A stretch of DNA of 64,000 nt from Candidatus Rokuibacteriota bacterium (GCA_003220435.1 QHSL01000063.1:1-64000); one strand, 5' to 3'. Positions 42,182 to 53,077 are shown, numbered from the stretch's first letter. Notes: generated from the sequence alone by a model not told the origin. Numbers and translations are program-made.

Positions 42182-43018
42182 CTATTTCAGCAGCTGCGCG
42201 TAGGCGTCGAGGCGCGGCAGGACGGCGTCGCGCGGCTCCGACGGCAGGCCGAAGATCGCGCGCTCGACGCCGGCCGCGGCCAGGGTGTCCAGCGCCGGCT
42301 TCTTGGGCGGCGCGAAGAAGATCGAGACCGGCGCCGACTGCGGGTCGCGTCCCGCTTTTTTGAGGCGCTCGCGCAACTCAGGAATGCGCTCGATGGGATT
42401 CTTGTTCGGGCGCTGGATCGGCATCCAGCCGTCGCCGAACTCCACGACGCGATCGAACGTGGTGGCCCCGTCGCCGCCGATGATGACCGGTGGGTGCGGC
42501 TTCTGCAGCGGCTTGGGATCGGCCCAGATCTTCTCGAAGCGCACGTACTCGCCTTTGAACTCCGCCTCGCGCTGGGTCCAGATCTCCTTCATCGCCAGCA
42601 CGCGCTCGCGCAGGAGCCGCCAGCGCGACTTCCACTCGGTGCCGTGGTTGGCCATCTCTTCGGCGTTCCAGCCGCCGCCGATGCCGAACAGGAAGCGGCC
42701 GCCGGAGATCCGGTCGAGGGTCGCCACTTCCTTGGCCGTGGTGATCGGATCGCGCTCGATGACGAGGCAGATGCCGGTGCCGAGCTTGAGGCGCCGCGTC
42801 GCCGCGGCCGCCGCCGTCAGCGCGATGAACGGATCGTACGCCGACCAGTAGTCCCGCGGCAGGTCGCCGCCGCCCGGCCACGGGCTGCGCCGGCTCGCCG
42901 GGATGTGCGTGTGCTCGGGGAACCACACCGACTCGAAGCCGCGCTCCTCGAGCGCGCGCGCCAGCTCATCGGGAGCGATCGCGTACTCGGTGGGGAACAT
43001 GACGACGCCGTATTGCAT
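42182..43018 (-). CDS. LLM class F420-dependent-like oxidoreductase
   Basis: 278 residues. MQYGVVMFPTEYAIAPDEL, ERGFESVWFPEHTHIPASR (Glu-His pair at the cofactor site), GGRFLFGIGGGWNAEEMANHG and KPHPPVIIGGDGATTFDRVVEFGDG are the family blocks. The TEYAIAPDELARALEERG opening is typical of probable F420-dependent enzymes. GAGGAGAACG precedes the ATG. Confidence 0.88.
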   Translation of the reverse strand: MQYGVVMFPTEYAIAPDELARALEERGFESVWFPEHTHIPASRRSPWPGGGDLPRDYWSAYDPFIALTAAAAATRRLKLGTGICLVIERDPITTAKEVATLDRISGGRFLFGIGGGWNAEEMANHGTEWKSRWRLLRERVLAMKEIWTQREAEFKGEYVRFEKIWADPKPLQKPHPPVIIGGDGATTFDRVVEFGDGWMPIQRPNKNPIERIPELRERLKKAGRDPQSAPVSIFFAPPKKPALDTLAAAGVERAIFGLPSEPRDAVLPRLDAYAQLLK

Positions 43019-43034
43019 GAACGTTCTCCTCGGG

Positions 43035-43622
43035 TCAGGGCAGGAGGTCAGCGACGGGGATCGGGGTGTCGGGCGCGATGAGCGGCGCGACAGCCGCTGG
43101 AACACGCAGGGTTTCGCGGCTGCGGTAGCGCCAGCCATAGAGCGCGTCGGGCGCCGCCTCGGGCTCGCGGTGCACCTCGATCGCGTCGTGGACCAGATCG
43201 ACGATCCAGTAGTCGGGGACGCGTGCTCGAGCGTAGAGACTCGCCTTGTGGTCATGGTCGGGCTGGGAGGAGCTCTCGGCGACCTCGACGATCAGGACGG
43301 CGTGGTTCGGGTGCGCGTCACGGTAGGCGCCGGACTCGCACGGCACGACGGCGATGTCGGGCTCCGGCTCCGAGTCCGCGTCGAGCGCGACCGGCAGCTG
43401 CGAGTCGATCTGCCAGGCGTCGCCGAGAGCTCGGCGGAGCGCCGCCAACACGCGCCGGATCGCGGACGCATGCCGGCTTCCCTGCGGCTCGCGGACGAGC
43501 AAGAGACCGTCGATCAGCTCCAGACGCTCGCCTGGCTGGAAGACGCCCAGCTCGATCAGACGCTCGTACTCGACGCGCGTCCAGCGTCTGGTCCTGGGTG
43601 GCGGGGCGACCGTGGTGGCCAT
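43035..43622 (-). CDS. Uma2 family (DUF820) PD-(D/E)XK nuclease-fold protein
   Basis: 195 residues, standard for the family. WTRVEYERLIELGVFQPGERLELIDGLLL opens it; the nuclease core is SEPEPDIAVVPCESG, HAVLIVEVAESSS and, downstream, HDHKASLYARARVPDYWIVD (Asp, Glu-x-Ala and Lys). Uma2 genes are plentiful in some phyla and of unsettled function. The gene seems to be transcribed alone from a good promoter (43630-43659). Confidence 0.88.
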   Translation of the reverse strand: MATTVAPPPRTRRWTRVEYERLIELGVFQPGERLELIDGLLLVREPQGSRHASAIRRVLAALRRALGDAWQIDSQLPVALDADSEPEPDIAVVPCESGAYRDAHPNHAVLIVEVAESSSQPDHDHKASLYARARVPDYWIVDLVHDAIEVHREPEAAPDALYGWRYRSRETLRVPAAVAPLIAPDTPIPVADLLP

Positions 43623-43629
43623 CGTGCCG

Positions 43630-43659
43630 AGCTTACCGAGTTGAGCACGGGTGGGTCAA
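43630..43659 (-). promoter_or_regulatory. Candidate promoter of Uma2 gene, leaderless
   Basis: Minus strand: -35 TTGACC (plus 43659-43654), 18-nt spacer, -10 TAAGCT (plus 43635-43630), then CGGCACG and the ATG at 43622. The distance of 7 nt from -10 to ATG implies a transcript with no leader. Confidence 0.5.
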
Positions 43660-43674
43660 CGTGTCCGAACCGAC

Positions 43675-44897
<1,223 letters not shown>

Positions 44898-44901
<4 letters not shown>

Positions 44902-45665
44902 CGGCCGTGGCGGGCGATGAACTCGGGGAAGGCCTCCTCGGCCTTGGCGCCCCGCACGACGTTGGTCGTGTAGTCGCGCTCGTTCGCCCACTGCTGCTCG
45001 AGATCGGTTCCCAGGCCGCGCAGCAGCAGCGCCTTCACGCCCATGACCGCGTCGCGGCGGTTTTTGGCGATCATCGTCGCCAGCCACATGGTCTTGGCAC
45101 GGAGCTGATCGCAGGGCACCAGGTGGTTGAGGAGCCCGATGCGATGCGCCTCCTCGGCCTCGACCACGCGGGCCGAGAAGAGGAGCTCCTTGGCGATGGG
45201 CCAGCCGACCTGGTTCGGCAGGGTCCAGGTGCTGTTGATGCGGCCGTAGGCCGCGGCCAGGAAGCGGAAGCTCGAGTGCTCGCAGCCGACGCGCATGTCG
45301 AGCGACGACGCGAGGACCGCGGCGCCGCCGTACGCGAGCCCGTTCATCATCCCGATGGTGGGCTTGGGGCAGGCGCTGATCTCGTAGCTGCCGCGGGTGC
45401 GAACGGCGGTGCGCGCATCCAGCTCGGCCTGGGTGTACTTCTTGTCGTTCTCGCGCTGCTCGTGGATGTCGCCGCCCGCCGAGAACGCCCGGTGGCCGGC
45501 GCCGGTGATCACGATGCAGCCAACCTCGTCGTCGACGCTCATGCGCGTGACGGCCTCGTGCAGCTCGGCGTTCAGCCGCTGGTTCATCGCGTTCAGCTGC
45601 TCCGGCCGGTTCATGGTGATGATCCCGACCCCTTCCGTTCGCTCGACGAGGATATGGTCTGCCAT
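44898..45665 (-). CDS. Enoyl-CoA hydratase/isomerase (crotonase) family protein
   Basis: 255 residues. VGIITMNRPEQLNAMNQRLN, GHRAFSAGGDIHEQREND, and MMNGLAYGGAAVLASSLDMRV are the family blocks. The catalytic-Glu region reads FRFLAAAYGRINSTWTLPNQVG, without the two Glu residues of true hydratases. It may be an isomerase, hydrolase or non-redox lyase. Divergent from the LLM gene at 45745; translationally coupled to rtcB downstream, an odd partner. Confidence 0.87.
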
Positions 45666-45744
45666 GATCTCCTCCCACAGAGTGGCCTAGTGGCGACGTG
45701 CGGTGTAGCATACGCCGGCTGGCCCGGAACGAGGAGGGGGTTCT

Positions 45745-46830
45745 ATGGATTACGGGTTGTTCACGATGCCGTCGCACCCACCGGAGCGCGGTCTCAACGA
45801 CGGGCACCAGTGGGACCTCCAGCAGCTCCGCTGGGCGGACGAGCTGGGCTTCAGCGAGGCCTGGATCGGCGAGCACCACACCGCGCCCTGGGAGCCGCAC
45901 CCGGCGCCCGATCTCTTGGTGGCCCAGGCCCTGTTGCAGACCGCGCGCATGCGGATCGGCCCCGGCGGGTTCTTGATGCCCTATCACCATCCCGGCGAGC
46001 TCGCGAACCGGGTGGCGATGCTCGACCACCTGGCGCAGGGTCGCCTCAACTTCGGGGTGGCGGCGAGCGGGCTTCCGAGCGACTGGGCGATGTTCAACGT
46101 CGACGGCACCTCGGGCCAGCATCGCGAGATGACGCGCGAGTCGCTCGAGATCATCCTGCGGCTCTGGAGCGACGAGGCCGAGTTCGACTTCAAGGGCAAG
46201 TACTGGCACGTCACCAAGACCGGCACGATGCTCGACACGCTCCGGCCGCACATCAAGCCACTGCAGAAGCCGCATCCGCCCATCGGCGTCGCCGGCGTCA
46301 GCAAGGGCTCCGACACGCTCAAGCTCGCCGGCGAGCGCGGCTTCTGGCCGATGAGCCTGAACCTGAGCCCGGCGTACGTCGGCAGCCACTGGGAAGCCGT
46401 CGAGCAGGGTGCCGCGCGCAGCGGGCGCACGCCCAAGCGCGCCGACTGGCGCCTGGTGCGCGAGATCTTCATCGCCGACACCGACGCGGAGGCGATGCGG
46501 CTCTCGGCCGGCGGCATGATGGGCCGCATGATGCGCGAGTACTTCCTGCCGCTGCTCGCCTCGTTCCAGTTCACCGAGTACCTCAAGCACCAGCCGGACG
46601 TGCCCGACTCGGACGTGACGCCCGAATACTGCGCCCGCCACAACTGGCTCGTGGGCTCGCCGGCGACCGTCATCGACAAGCTCCACGCGATCTACGAAGA
46701 AGTCGGCGGCTTCGGCACGCTGTTGCTCTTCTGCTTCGACTACGCGGATAATCCATCGGCGTGGCGCCACTCGATCGAGCTCCTGGCGCGGGAGGTCATG
46801 CCGAAGTTCAAGAGCCTGGTCCCAAAGTGA
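45745..46830 (+). CDS. LLM class flavin-dependent oxidoreductase (long form)
   Basis: 361 residues, the longest LLM protein here. DYGLFTMPSHPPERGL opens it; ELGFSEAWIGEHHTAPWEPH with its EHH motif is typical of the luciferase / limonene monooxygenase-like group, as are GPGGFLMPYHHPGELANRVAMLDHL and QKPHPPIGVAGVSKGSDTLK. GACGAGGAGGGGG is the Shine-Dalgarno. The stop overlaps the GTG of the DinB-like gene (GTGA). Confidence 0.89.
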   Translation: MDYGLFTMPSHPPERGLNDGHQWDLQQLRWADELGFSEAWIGEHHTAPWEPHPAPDLLVAQALLQTARMRIGPGGFLMPYHHPGELANRVAMLDHLAQGRLNFGVAASGLPSDWAMFNVDGTSGQHREMTRESLEIILRLWSDEAEFDFKGKYWHVTKTGTMLDTLRPHIKPLQKPHPPIGVAGVSKGSDTLKLAGERGFWPMSLNLSPAYVGSHWEAVEQGAARSGRTPKRADWRLVREIFIADTDAEAMRLSAGGMMGRMMREYFLPLLASFQFTEYLKHQPDVPDSDVTPEYCARHNWLVGSPATVIDKLHAIYEEVGGFGTLLLFCFDYADNPSAWRHSIELLAREVMPKFKSLVPK

Positions 46831-47594
46831 CCGCGTTCGACGCGGCGCTGAGCGCGGCCGCAGCGCTCGACGAGAAGGAGCTTTCGCGTCCGTGGACCTG
46901 GCGCGGGAAGGCGATGTTGGACGTCCGGTACGCGCTCTACCGGACCCTCGAGGAGGCGCAGGAGGCGCACGCGCGCGTCGCCGCGGGGTCGCATCCCGAA
47001 TCGCGCCGCATCCTGGCCCTGGCCCAGCGCGCGTTCGGCGACCTGCGCGGGCTGCTGATCGGGCTTCCGACCGAGCTGCTCGACCGTGCTCCGCGCGAGG
47101 GCGAGTGGCCGCTGCGTGAGACCCTGCGCCACATGCTGACGGTCGAGCGTCGCTACGCGGTCCAGACGCGCTACGCGGTCGAGCGCACCGACGCCGAGCC
47201 CGTCCGCATTCCCGAAGACCGGCAGCCCACGGTGCCCGCGAACGCGGTCGACGGCGAGATCGATGCCATCCTCGCGCGGATCGGCGAGGCGCGCGCCGAG
47301 ACGAACCGCTGGCTCGGCGAGGTGGCGCCCGCCGCGATGACGCGGCCGACCATCTGGGTCGGCTACGACATCGACGTGCGGTTTCGCCTCCACCGCTTCG
47401 CTCCGCACATCGTGGAGCACACCGTGCAGTGCGAGAAGACGCTGCTGGCGCTGGGATGGCGCCCGACCGAGGGCCGACGGATCGGGCGGTACGTCGCCGC
47501 GGCCATCGGCGAAGTCGAGGGGCTCGGCGCGCTCAAGGATGCCCGTCAACTCGAGACGCAGCTGGCCGAGCGAATCGCGTCGGCCGGCGGATGA
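46827..47594 (+). CDS. DinB-like four-helix-bundle protein
   Basis: 255 residues from GTG 46827, overlapping the LLM stop. The helical segment WPLRETLRHMLTVERRYAVQ carries the first His, and RLHRFAPHIVEHTVQCEKTL the two C-terminal His of the DinB/YfiT metal site. Relatives are thiol-dependent S-transferases or isomerases of uncharacterised type. Coupling with an LLM monooxygenase suggests it processes the oxygenase product or a thiol conjugate; this is inference. Confidence 0.75.
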   Translation: MTAFDAALSAAAALDEKELSRPWTWRGKAMLDVRYALYRTLEEAQEAHARVAAGSHPESRRILALAQRAFGDLRGLLIGLPTELLDRAPREGEWPLRETLRHMLTVERRYAVQTRYAVERTDAEPVRIPEDRQPTVPANAVDGEIDAILARIGEARAETNRWLGEVAPAAMTRPTIWVGYDIDVRFRLHRFAPHIVEHTVQCEKTLLALGWRPTEGRRIGRYVAAAIGEVEGLGALKDARQLETQLAERIASAGG

Positions 47595-47623
47595 CGCTTT
47601 CTCACTCCCACCGGAGATCGTCC

Positions 47624-48667
47624 ATGATGGCCCGCTCGCTCGCGATCCTGCTCCTCGCCTCGATCGTGCTCTCCGGTGCTACGCCCGCGGTGGCGCAGGC
47701 CCCGGCGGGGCAGATGACCTGGGCCGTACACGTGTCGCTCGCGCCGACCTGGTTCGACCCCGCGGAGCACACGGGCATCATCACGCTGATGATGGTGCTC
47801 TACGCGGTGCACGACGCTCTGGTGAAGCCGATGCCCGGCAACCCGCTGGCCCCGTCGCTCGCGGAATCGTGGAGCATGTCCAAGGACGGGCTCAGCTACG
47901 AGTTCGTCCTGCGCAAGGGCGTCGTCTTCCACAACGGCGATCCGTTCACTGCCGAGGACGTGAAGTTCTCGTTCGATCGCTACAAGGGCGCCGCGGCCAA
48001 GCTCCTGAAGGATAAGGTCGCCGCGGTGGACGACAAGGACGGGATCAACCAGGCAGAGACGCTCGGCTTCTCCAAGCCGTCGGGGAGCATCATCCCCTCA
48101 GCGTTCGAGTTTGCGCTGGCGATCTCGGCCTATCCCTACGATCCGGCGCGGGCCAAGAAGCTCCTGGCCGAGGCCGGCTATCCCAACGGCTTCGACGGAG
48201 GTGAGTTCGCGTGCGACGCGTCCTACTCGAGCGTCGCCGAAGCGATCGGCAACTATCTGGCGGCCGTGGGGATCCGCACCAAGCTGCGGCCGATAGAGCG
48301 CGCGGCGTTCCTCGGCAACTGGCGGGAGAAGAAGATCACCTCGATCATGTACACGGGCGCCGGCGGCCAGGGCAACGCCGCCACCAGGATCCAGAACTAC
48401 TACGTGCAGGACGGGCTCTACTCGTGGGGCGGCTATCCGGACATGGACGATCTGTTCGTGCAGCAGGCGCGCGAGCTCGACCCCAAGCGCCGCGAGGTGC
48501 TGCTGCACCAGATCCAGCGCCTGGCTCACGAGCGCGTCATGTCCGCGCCGCTCTGGGAGCTCGGCTTCCTGAATGCCGTGGGGCCGCGCGTGGACGAGTC
48601 GGGGCTCGGCCTGATCGCGCTGTTCCCGTACTCGTCGCCCTACGAGGACCTCAAGCTGAAGAAGTGA
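47624..48667 (+). CDS. ABC peptide-type substrate-binding protein, internally shortened
   Basis: 347 residues; family 5 solute-binding proteins are usually ~500. Signal peptide MMARSLAILLLASIVLSG (cleavage near AVAQA). N-lobe start is normal (LAESWSMSKDGLSYEFVLRKGVVFHNGDPFTAEDVKFSFDRY), but at residues ~132-140 (base ~48035) the chain jumps to INQAETLGFSKPSGSIIPSA, which normally comes ~150 residues later, so the middle of the fold is missing in frame. I use ATG 47624 (GGAG 9 nt upstream); an ATG at 47591 overlaps the DinB stop. No permease or ATPase genes are near. Tail overlaps the convergent CoA-transferase by 17 bp. Confidence 0.8.
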   Translation: MMARSLAILLLASIVLSGATPAVAQAPAGQMTWAVHVSLAPTWFDPAEHTGIITLMMVLYAVHDALVKPMPGNPLAPSLAESWSMSKDGLSYEFVLRKGVVFHNGDPFTAEDVKFSFDRYKGAAAKLLKDKVAAVDDKDGINQAETLGFSKPSGSIIPSAFEFALAISAYPYDPARAKKLLAEAGYPNGFDGGEFACDASYSSVAEAIGNYLAAVGIRTKLRPIERAAFLGNWREKKITSIMYTGAGGQGNAATRIQNYYVQDGLYSWGGYPDMDDLFVQQARELDPKRREVLLHQIQRLAHERVMSAPLWELGFLNAVGPRVDESGLGLIALFPYSSPYEDLKLKK

Positions 48668-50999
48668 CGCGGCGGATCTGCTCGGGCGTGTAGCCAAGCA
48701 GCGTTCCGAGCACGGCCTCGTTGTCGGAGCCCGGTCGCGGCGACCAGCCCCCGAGCCGGCCGGGCGTGCGCGAGAGCCGGGGCACGATCCCCTGCGTCAC
48801 GAGCTCGCCCAGCTCCGGCAACGAGTACCGGACGAGATCGCCGCGGCTCCACAGATGCGGCTCGCGCACCAGGTCGGCGACCGAGTTGACCGCGCTGGCG
48901 GCGAGCCCGGCGCCGCGCAGCGCGCGCACGACCTCGTCGGCCTGGAGGCCCCCGGCCAGCTTGGCGATCTCCTCGCGCGCGCGCGTGGGATCGCCCGTGC
49001 GCGGCCGCCCCAGGCGCACGAGCGCGTCGCCGAAATCGTCCCAGCGCGCGGTCGATGCGGCCACGAATCGGCCGTCCACGGCCTCGACGGAGAAGCTCGC
49101 CGGATAGAGCGGCGACTCGCCGCCGGTGCGCTCGCGCCGGAGGCCGAGGGCGGTTCGCACCGCTACCGCGTCGCCGGTGAGGCGCAGCGCGCACTCGAAC
49201 ATGGCGGTGTCGACGACTTGCCCTTCGCCGTCGAGATCGCGACGCAGAAGCGCGGCGACGACGCCCAGCGTGTTGAACAGCGCGGTCGAGTAGTCGCCGG
49301 CCATGACGCCGTCGCGCAGCGGCGGCCGGTCGGGCCAGCCGTTCAGATACGTCATGCCGCCGAACGCGAGGCCGACCGGATTGAACGCCGCGCGCGCCAT
49401 GTAGGGCCCGCTCTGGCCGAAGCCTGACGATCGCAAGAGCACGAGACGGGGATTGACCGCACGGAGCGCGTCGGGGCCGAGGTTCCAGCGCTCGAGCGTT
49501 CCTGGCCTGAAGTTCTCGACGATCACGTCGCTCAGCTTCACGAGCTCCAGGAACACCTCGCGGCCCTGCGGGGAGCGCACGTCGAGCGTGACGCTGCGCT
49601 TGTTCCGATTCGTGACGGGGAATCCCGGGCCACGGCTCCCGGGACCGTCAGACGGAGCGCCACCGGTCGCCGGCAGCTCGACCATGATCACGTCGGCGCC
49701 GAAGTCGCCGAGCAGCGCCGCGGCGGCGGGGCCGGCGAGCCATTGCGAAAGATCGAGGACACGGATGCCGTCGAGCGGACCCGCGATGTTGGTGTCGTCT
49801 CTCGAGGCGACGGTGAGTAGCCTGCGGACCGCGAGCAGACCGACCGCCGTGCGAACCTCCAGGGTGTGCTCGCCGAGCCGCGGTGCGCGCAGCGGGTCGC
49901 GCGCTGGAGTCCGCGTGAGCCTCGGCACCGCGGCCGGCGCGAGAAACTCACGCCCGGACGCCGACTGGAGCGGCAAAAGCGACCGGCGTGCCTGGACATG
50001 AGGGTCCGCGAGGATCTCGTCGACCGAGCGCACCGCGGTGCCGGCGACTCCAGCGGCGGCGAAGCGCGCCTCCACGTCGGCGAGGTCGTGCGCAGCGACC
50101 CACGCGGCGACCAGCTCGTCCGATGCGGCGCGATTCTGCAGCCGCGCCGCGGAGGTGGCGAACCGCGGATCCTTCGGCGCGTCGGGCGCCTCGATCGCCT
50201 CGCAGAGGCGGACGAACGGCTGGTCCCCGGCGCCGGAGACGGCGATCCATCCGCCGTCGCGTGTTCGGTAGACGTTGGCCGGCACGACGGTCGGCGACTC
50301 CGTGCCAAGGCGAGTCGCGACGGCGCCGGTTCGGTGATGGCGGATGACGACTTCTTCCTGCATGCGGAGCGCGGTCTGATAGAGGCCGATGTCCACGACC
50401 TGACCGTGGCCGCTCCGCCGAGCGTGGAGGACGGTCATCAAGAGCGTCGCCGCGCCGAGCACGGCCGACCACGCCTCGGCCAGCGGCACGGTGACCGGCA
50501 GCGGCGGGCGATCGGGGAAGCCGGTCGTGAACTGGACACCGGCGAATGCCTGCGCGATCCGGTCGTCGCCGCGCTCGCCCGCCAGCGGGCCGGTCTGGCC
50601 GAACGGCGAGATGCGCAGCAGGGCCAGACTCGGATTGCTCGCGTGGAGCGCCTCAGGCGCGAGACCGAGTGATTCGAGATGGCCGGGCCCGTGGTCTTCA
50701 ACGAGGGCGTCGGCGGTGGCAAACAGACGTCTGAGCCAGGGCTCGAGGGCAAAATCACGAGGTTCGGCGACCACCGAGAGCTTGCCGCGGTTCTCCGACT
50801 GGAAGTACAGCGAGTCTTCGCCGGCGATCGCGGGGCCGCGCTTGCGTAGCGGCGATCCCTCGGGGGGCTCGATCTTGATGACGGTCGCGCCGAGGTCAGC
50901 GAGCAGCCCGCCAGCGAGCTCGCCCGCCAGGGTCTGCGCCACCTCGATGACGATTACTCCTTCGAGCGCGCCGCCGCGGTCTCTCATTCGAGTCCGCAT
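48651..50999 (-). CDS. Two-domain fused CaiB/BaiF CoA-transferase
   Basis: 782 residues: two complete class III CoA-transferase units in one chain. Unit 1 (about 10-395) begins GVIVIEVAQTLAGELAGGLLADLGATVIKIEPP; unit 2 (about 410-780) begins GIRVLDLSQWLAGPAAAALLGDFGADVIMVELP. Unit 2 keeps the catalytic Asp (RDGVMAGDYSTALFNT), whereas the aligned stretch of unit 1 reads VTVPLAEAWSAVLG, with Glu. So one active site is probably altered. A second start (50987) also lacks a clear Shine-Dalgarno advantage. Divergent from the S9 peptidase gene. Confidence 0.9.
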   Translation of the reverse strand: MRTRMRDRGGALEGVIVIEVAQTLAGELAGGLLADLGATVIKIEPPEGSPLRKRGPAIAGEDSLYFQSENRGKLSVVAEPRDFALEPWLRRLFATADALVEDHGPGHLESLGLAPEALHASNPSLALLRISPFGQTGPLAGERGDDRIAQAFAGVQFTTGFPDRPPLPVTVPLAEAWSAVLGAATLLMTVLHARRSGHGQVVDIGLYQTALRMQEEVVIRHHRTGAVATRLGTESPTVVPANVYRTRDGGWIAVSGAGDQPFVRLCEAIEAPDAPKDPRFATSAARLQNRAASDELVAAWVAAHDLADVEARFAAAGVAGTAVRSVDEILADPHVQARRSLLPLQSASGREFLAPAAVPRLTRTPARDPLRAPRLGEHTLEVRTAVGLLAVRRLLTVASRDDTNIAGPLDGIRVLDLSQWLAGPAAAALLGDFGADVIMVELPATGGAPSDGPGSRGPGFPVTNRNKRSVTLDVRSPQGREVFLELVKLSDVIVENFRPGTLERWNLGPDALRAVNPRLVLLRSSGFGQSGPYMARAAFNPVGLAFGGMTYLNGWPDRPPLRDGVMAGDYSTALFNTLGVVAALLRRDLDGEGQVVDTAMFECALRLTGDAVAVRTALGLRRERTGGESPLYPASFSVEAVDGRFVAASTARWDDFGDALVRLGRPRTGDPTRAREEIAKLAGGLQADEVVRALRGAGLAASAVNSVADLVREPHLWSRGDLVRYSLPELGELVTQGIVPRLSRTPGRLGGWSPRPGSDNEAVLGTLLGYTPEQIRRVTSSA

Positions 51000-51047
51000 C
51001 CTATCATTCCTTGACTCCGGGTCCCCGCGAAGGCAGCATCGCTGACC

Positions 51048-53048
51048 ATGACTACCGGGCGCCGGGGCATGATTCCCGCAGACCTGACGCGCGTACAGTT
51101 TGTGACCGATCCGCAGCTCTCTCCCGACGGCCGGCGGGTGGCGTTCGTGGTCACGACCCTCTCCGAAGAGCGCGACGAGTATCTGGCCAACATCTGGGTC
51201 GCCGACGTCTCCGGGGGCGCGCCGCGCCGCTTCACCGCCGGACCGCGGCGCGACATCGAGCCGCGCTGGTCGCCCGACGGGACGCGGCTCGCGTTCTTGT
51301 CCGAGCGCGCGTCCAAGGACAAGCTCCAGCTCTATGTGATGCCGGCCGACGGGGGAGAGCCGACGAAGCTGACTGCCTTGGACAACGGCGTGACGAGCGC
51401 GACGTGGTCCCCCGACGGGGGACGGCTCGCGCTCCTGTCACCGGTCGGCGGCGAGCGGGAGGCGGAGAGCGAGGAGGAGAAGCGTAAGTCCCGGCCCGCC
51501 CGGGTCATCACCTCGGTGAAGTACCGGTTCAACGGTGAGGGGTTCGTCTACGACCGGCGGCCTCACGTCTTCGTGGTCGGGCTCGACGGGGGCATGCCCG
51601 TCCAGCTGACCGACGGCGATTTCATCGACGCGGATCCCGCGTGGGCACCGGACGGCGAGTCGATCGTGTTCGCCTCGGCCCGTCACGCCGAGCGTGACGA
51701 CGACGACGCGAGCGACCTCTGGCGAGTGTCCGCCAAGGGTGGCACGCCGCAGCGGCTCACCACGACCACGGGGCCCGTGCTGCTCCCGTCGTTCTCGCCG
51801 GACGGCCGCACGATCGCGTACCTCACGCGTCCTGGGCTGAACATGTACGGCCGCAATGTCCAGGTCTTCACCGTTCCGTCAGGCGGGGGCGACGCCGCAA
51901 GTATCAGCTCCGCGCTCGATCGTTCCTGCGGCGCGCTTCACGTGCGCCCGCTCTGGTCGGCGGACAGCCGCTCGGTGCTCGTGGCGGTGGAGGACCGTGG
52001 GGACTGCGGCCTCTGGCGGTTCCCGACCCAGAGCGGCGAGGCGCCCGCGCGAGTCCTCGGTGGCGAGCGCGCCGTGAACGGGTTCTCAGCGTCAGCCGAC
52101 GGCCGCCTGCTGAGCTTCGCCGCGAGCATCCCGGTGGCGCCGGCGGAAGTCTTCGTCTGTCGCGCCGACGGGCACGAGGAGCGCCAGCTCACGCAGCTGA
52201 ACAAAGCGTGGACGGACGAGGTCGCGCTCTCGCCACCCGAGCGATTCCGGTTCACCCGCGCCGGGCTCGAGATCGATTGCTGGGTGATGCGCCCCGCCGG
52301 CCTCGTGGCCGGCCGGCGCTACCCGACACTGCTCTGCATCCACGGCGGCCCCCACGCCCAGTACGGCCACGTGTTCTTCGATGAGTTCCAGGTGTACTCA
52401 GGCGCGGGGTACGCCGTGGTCTTCGCCAATCCACGGGGCGGCCAGGGCTACGGCGAGGCGTTCGCGCAATCAGTGGTCGGCGACTGGGGCGGCGGCGACT
52501 ACGCCGACGTCATGGCCGCGGTCGACGAGGCGCTGCGGCGGCATCCGTTCATCGACCCGGAACGCCTCGGCGTCCTCGGCGGAAGCTACGGCGGATTCTT
52601 GACGAGCTGGATCGTCGGGCACACGGACCGCTTCAAGGCGGCCTGCTCCGAGCGCGCGGTGAACTGCCAGTACACGATGTTCGGCACCAGCGACATCGGT
52701 TCGAGCTTCAACGTGGTGGAGGTCGGCGGCGGGCTCCCGTGGGAGGACATGGCGCGCTACATCGAGCGCTCGCCCCTCACGTACGCCAAGAACATCGTGA
52801 CGCCGCTGCTGATCATTCATTCCGAAGACGACCTGCGCTGTCCCATCGAGCAGGCCGAGCAGCTGTTCGTCGCCCTGAAAAAGCTCCAGCGCGACGTGCG
52901 CTTCGTGCGCTTCCCCGGAGAGAACCACGAGATGTCGCGCTCCGGCAAGCCGCGCCACCGCCTCGAGCGATTCCGCCACATTCTCGAGTGGTTCGCGGCC
53001 CACCTCGGGCAGGCCCCGTCAGGGGGATCAACGCCGAGCGCGTGCTGA
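51048..53048 (+). CDS. S9 family prolyl-oligopeptidase-like peptidase
   Basis: 666 residues. N-terminal ~390 residues form a WD40-like/beta-propeller with repeated DxxxxxWSPDGxxLAF units (e.g. PRWSPDGTRLAFLSERA, ATWSPDGGRLALLS). The C-terminal alpha/beta hydrolase domain has the Ser in RLGVLGGSYGGFLTSW, Asp in LIIHSEDDLRCPIEQAEQL, and His in FPGENHEMSRSG. Acylaminoacyl-peptidase type; no signal peptide, so cytoplasmic. Followed 29 bp later by an SDR gene with its own Shine-Dalgarno. Confidence 0.93.
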   Translation: MTTGRRGMIPADLTRVQFVTDPQLSPDGRRVAFVVTTLSEERDEYLANIWVADVSGGAPRRFTAGPRRDIEPRWSPDGTRLAFLSERASKDKLQLYVMPADGGEPTKLTALDNGVTSATWSPDGGRLALLSPVGGEREAESEEEKRKSRPARVITSVKYRFNGEGFVYDRRPHVFVVGLDGGMPVQLTDGDFIDADPAWAPDGESIVFASARHAERDDDDASDLWRVSAKGGTPQRLTTTTGPVLLPSFSPDGRTIAYLTRPGLNMYGRNVQVFTVPSGGGDAASISSALDRSCGALHVRPLWSADSRSVLVAVEDRGDCGLWRFPTQSGEAPARVLGGERAVNGFSASADGRLLSFAASIPVAPAEVFVCRADGHEERQLTQLNKAWTDEVALSPPERFRFTRAGLEIDCWVMRPAGLVAGRRYPTLLCIHGGPHAQYGHVFFDEFQVYSGAGYAVVFANPRGGQGYGEAFAQSVVGDWGGGDYADVMAAVDEALRRHPFIDPERLGVLGGSYGGFLTSWIVGHTDRFKAACSERAVNCQYTMFGTSDIGSSFNVVEVGGGLPWEDMARYIERSPLTYAKNIVTPLLIIHSEDDLRCPIEQAEQLFVALKKLQRDVRFVRFPGENHEMSRSGKPRHRLERFRHILEWFAAHLGQAPSGGSTPSAC

Positions 53049-53077
53049 GAATGTAACGAACTCGAGGAGGAGTGCTC

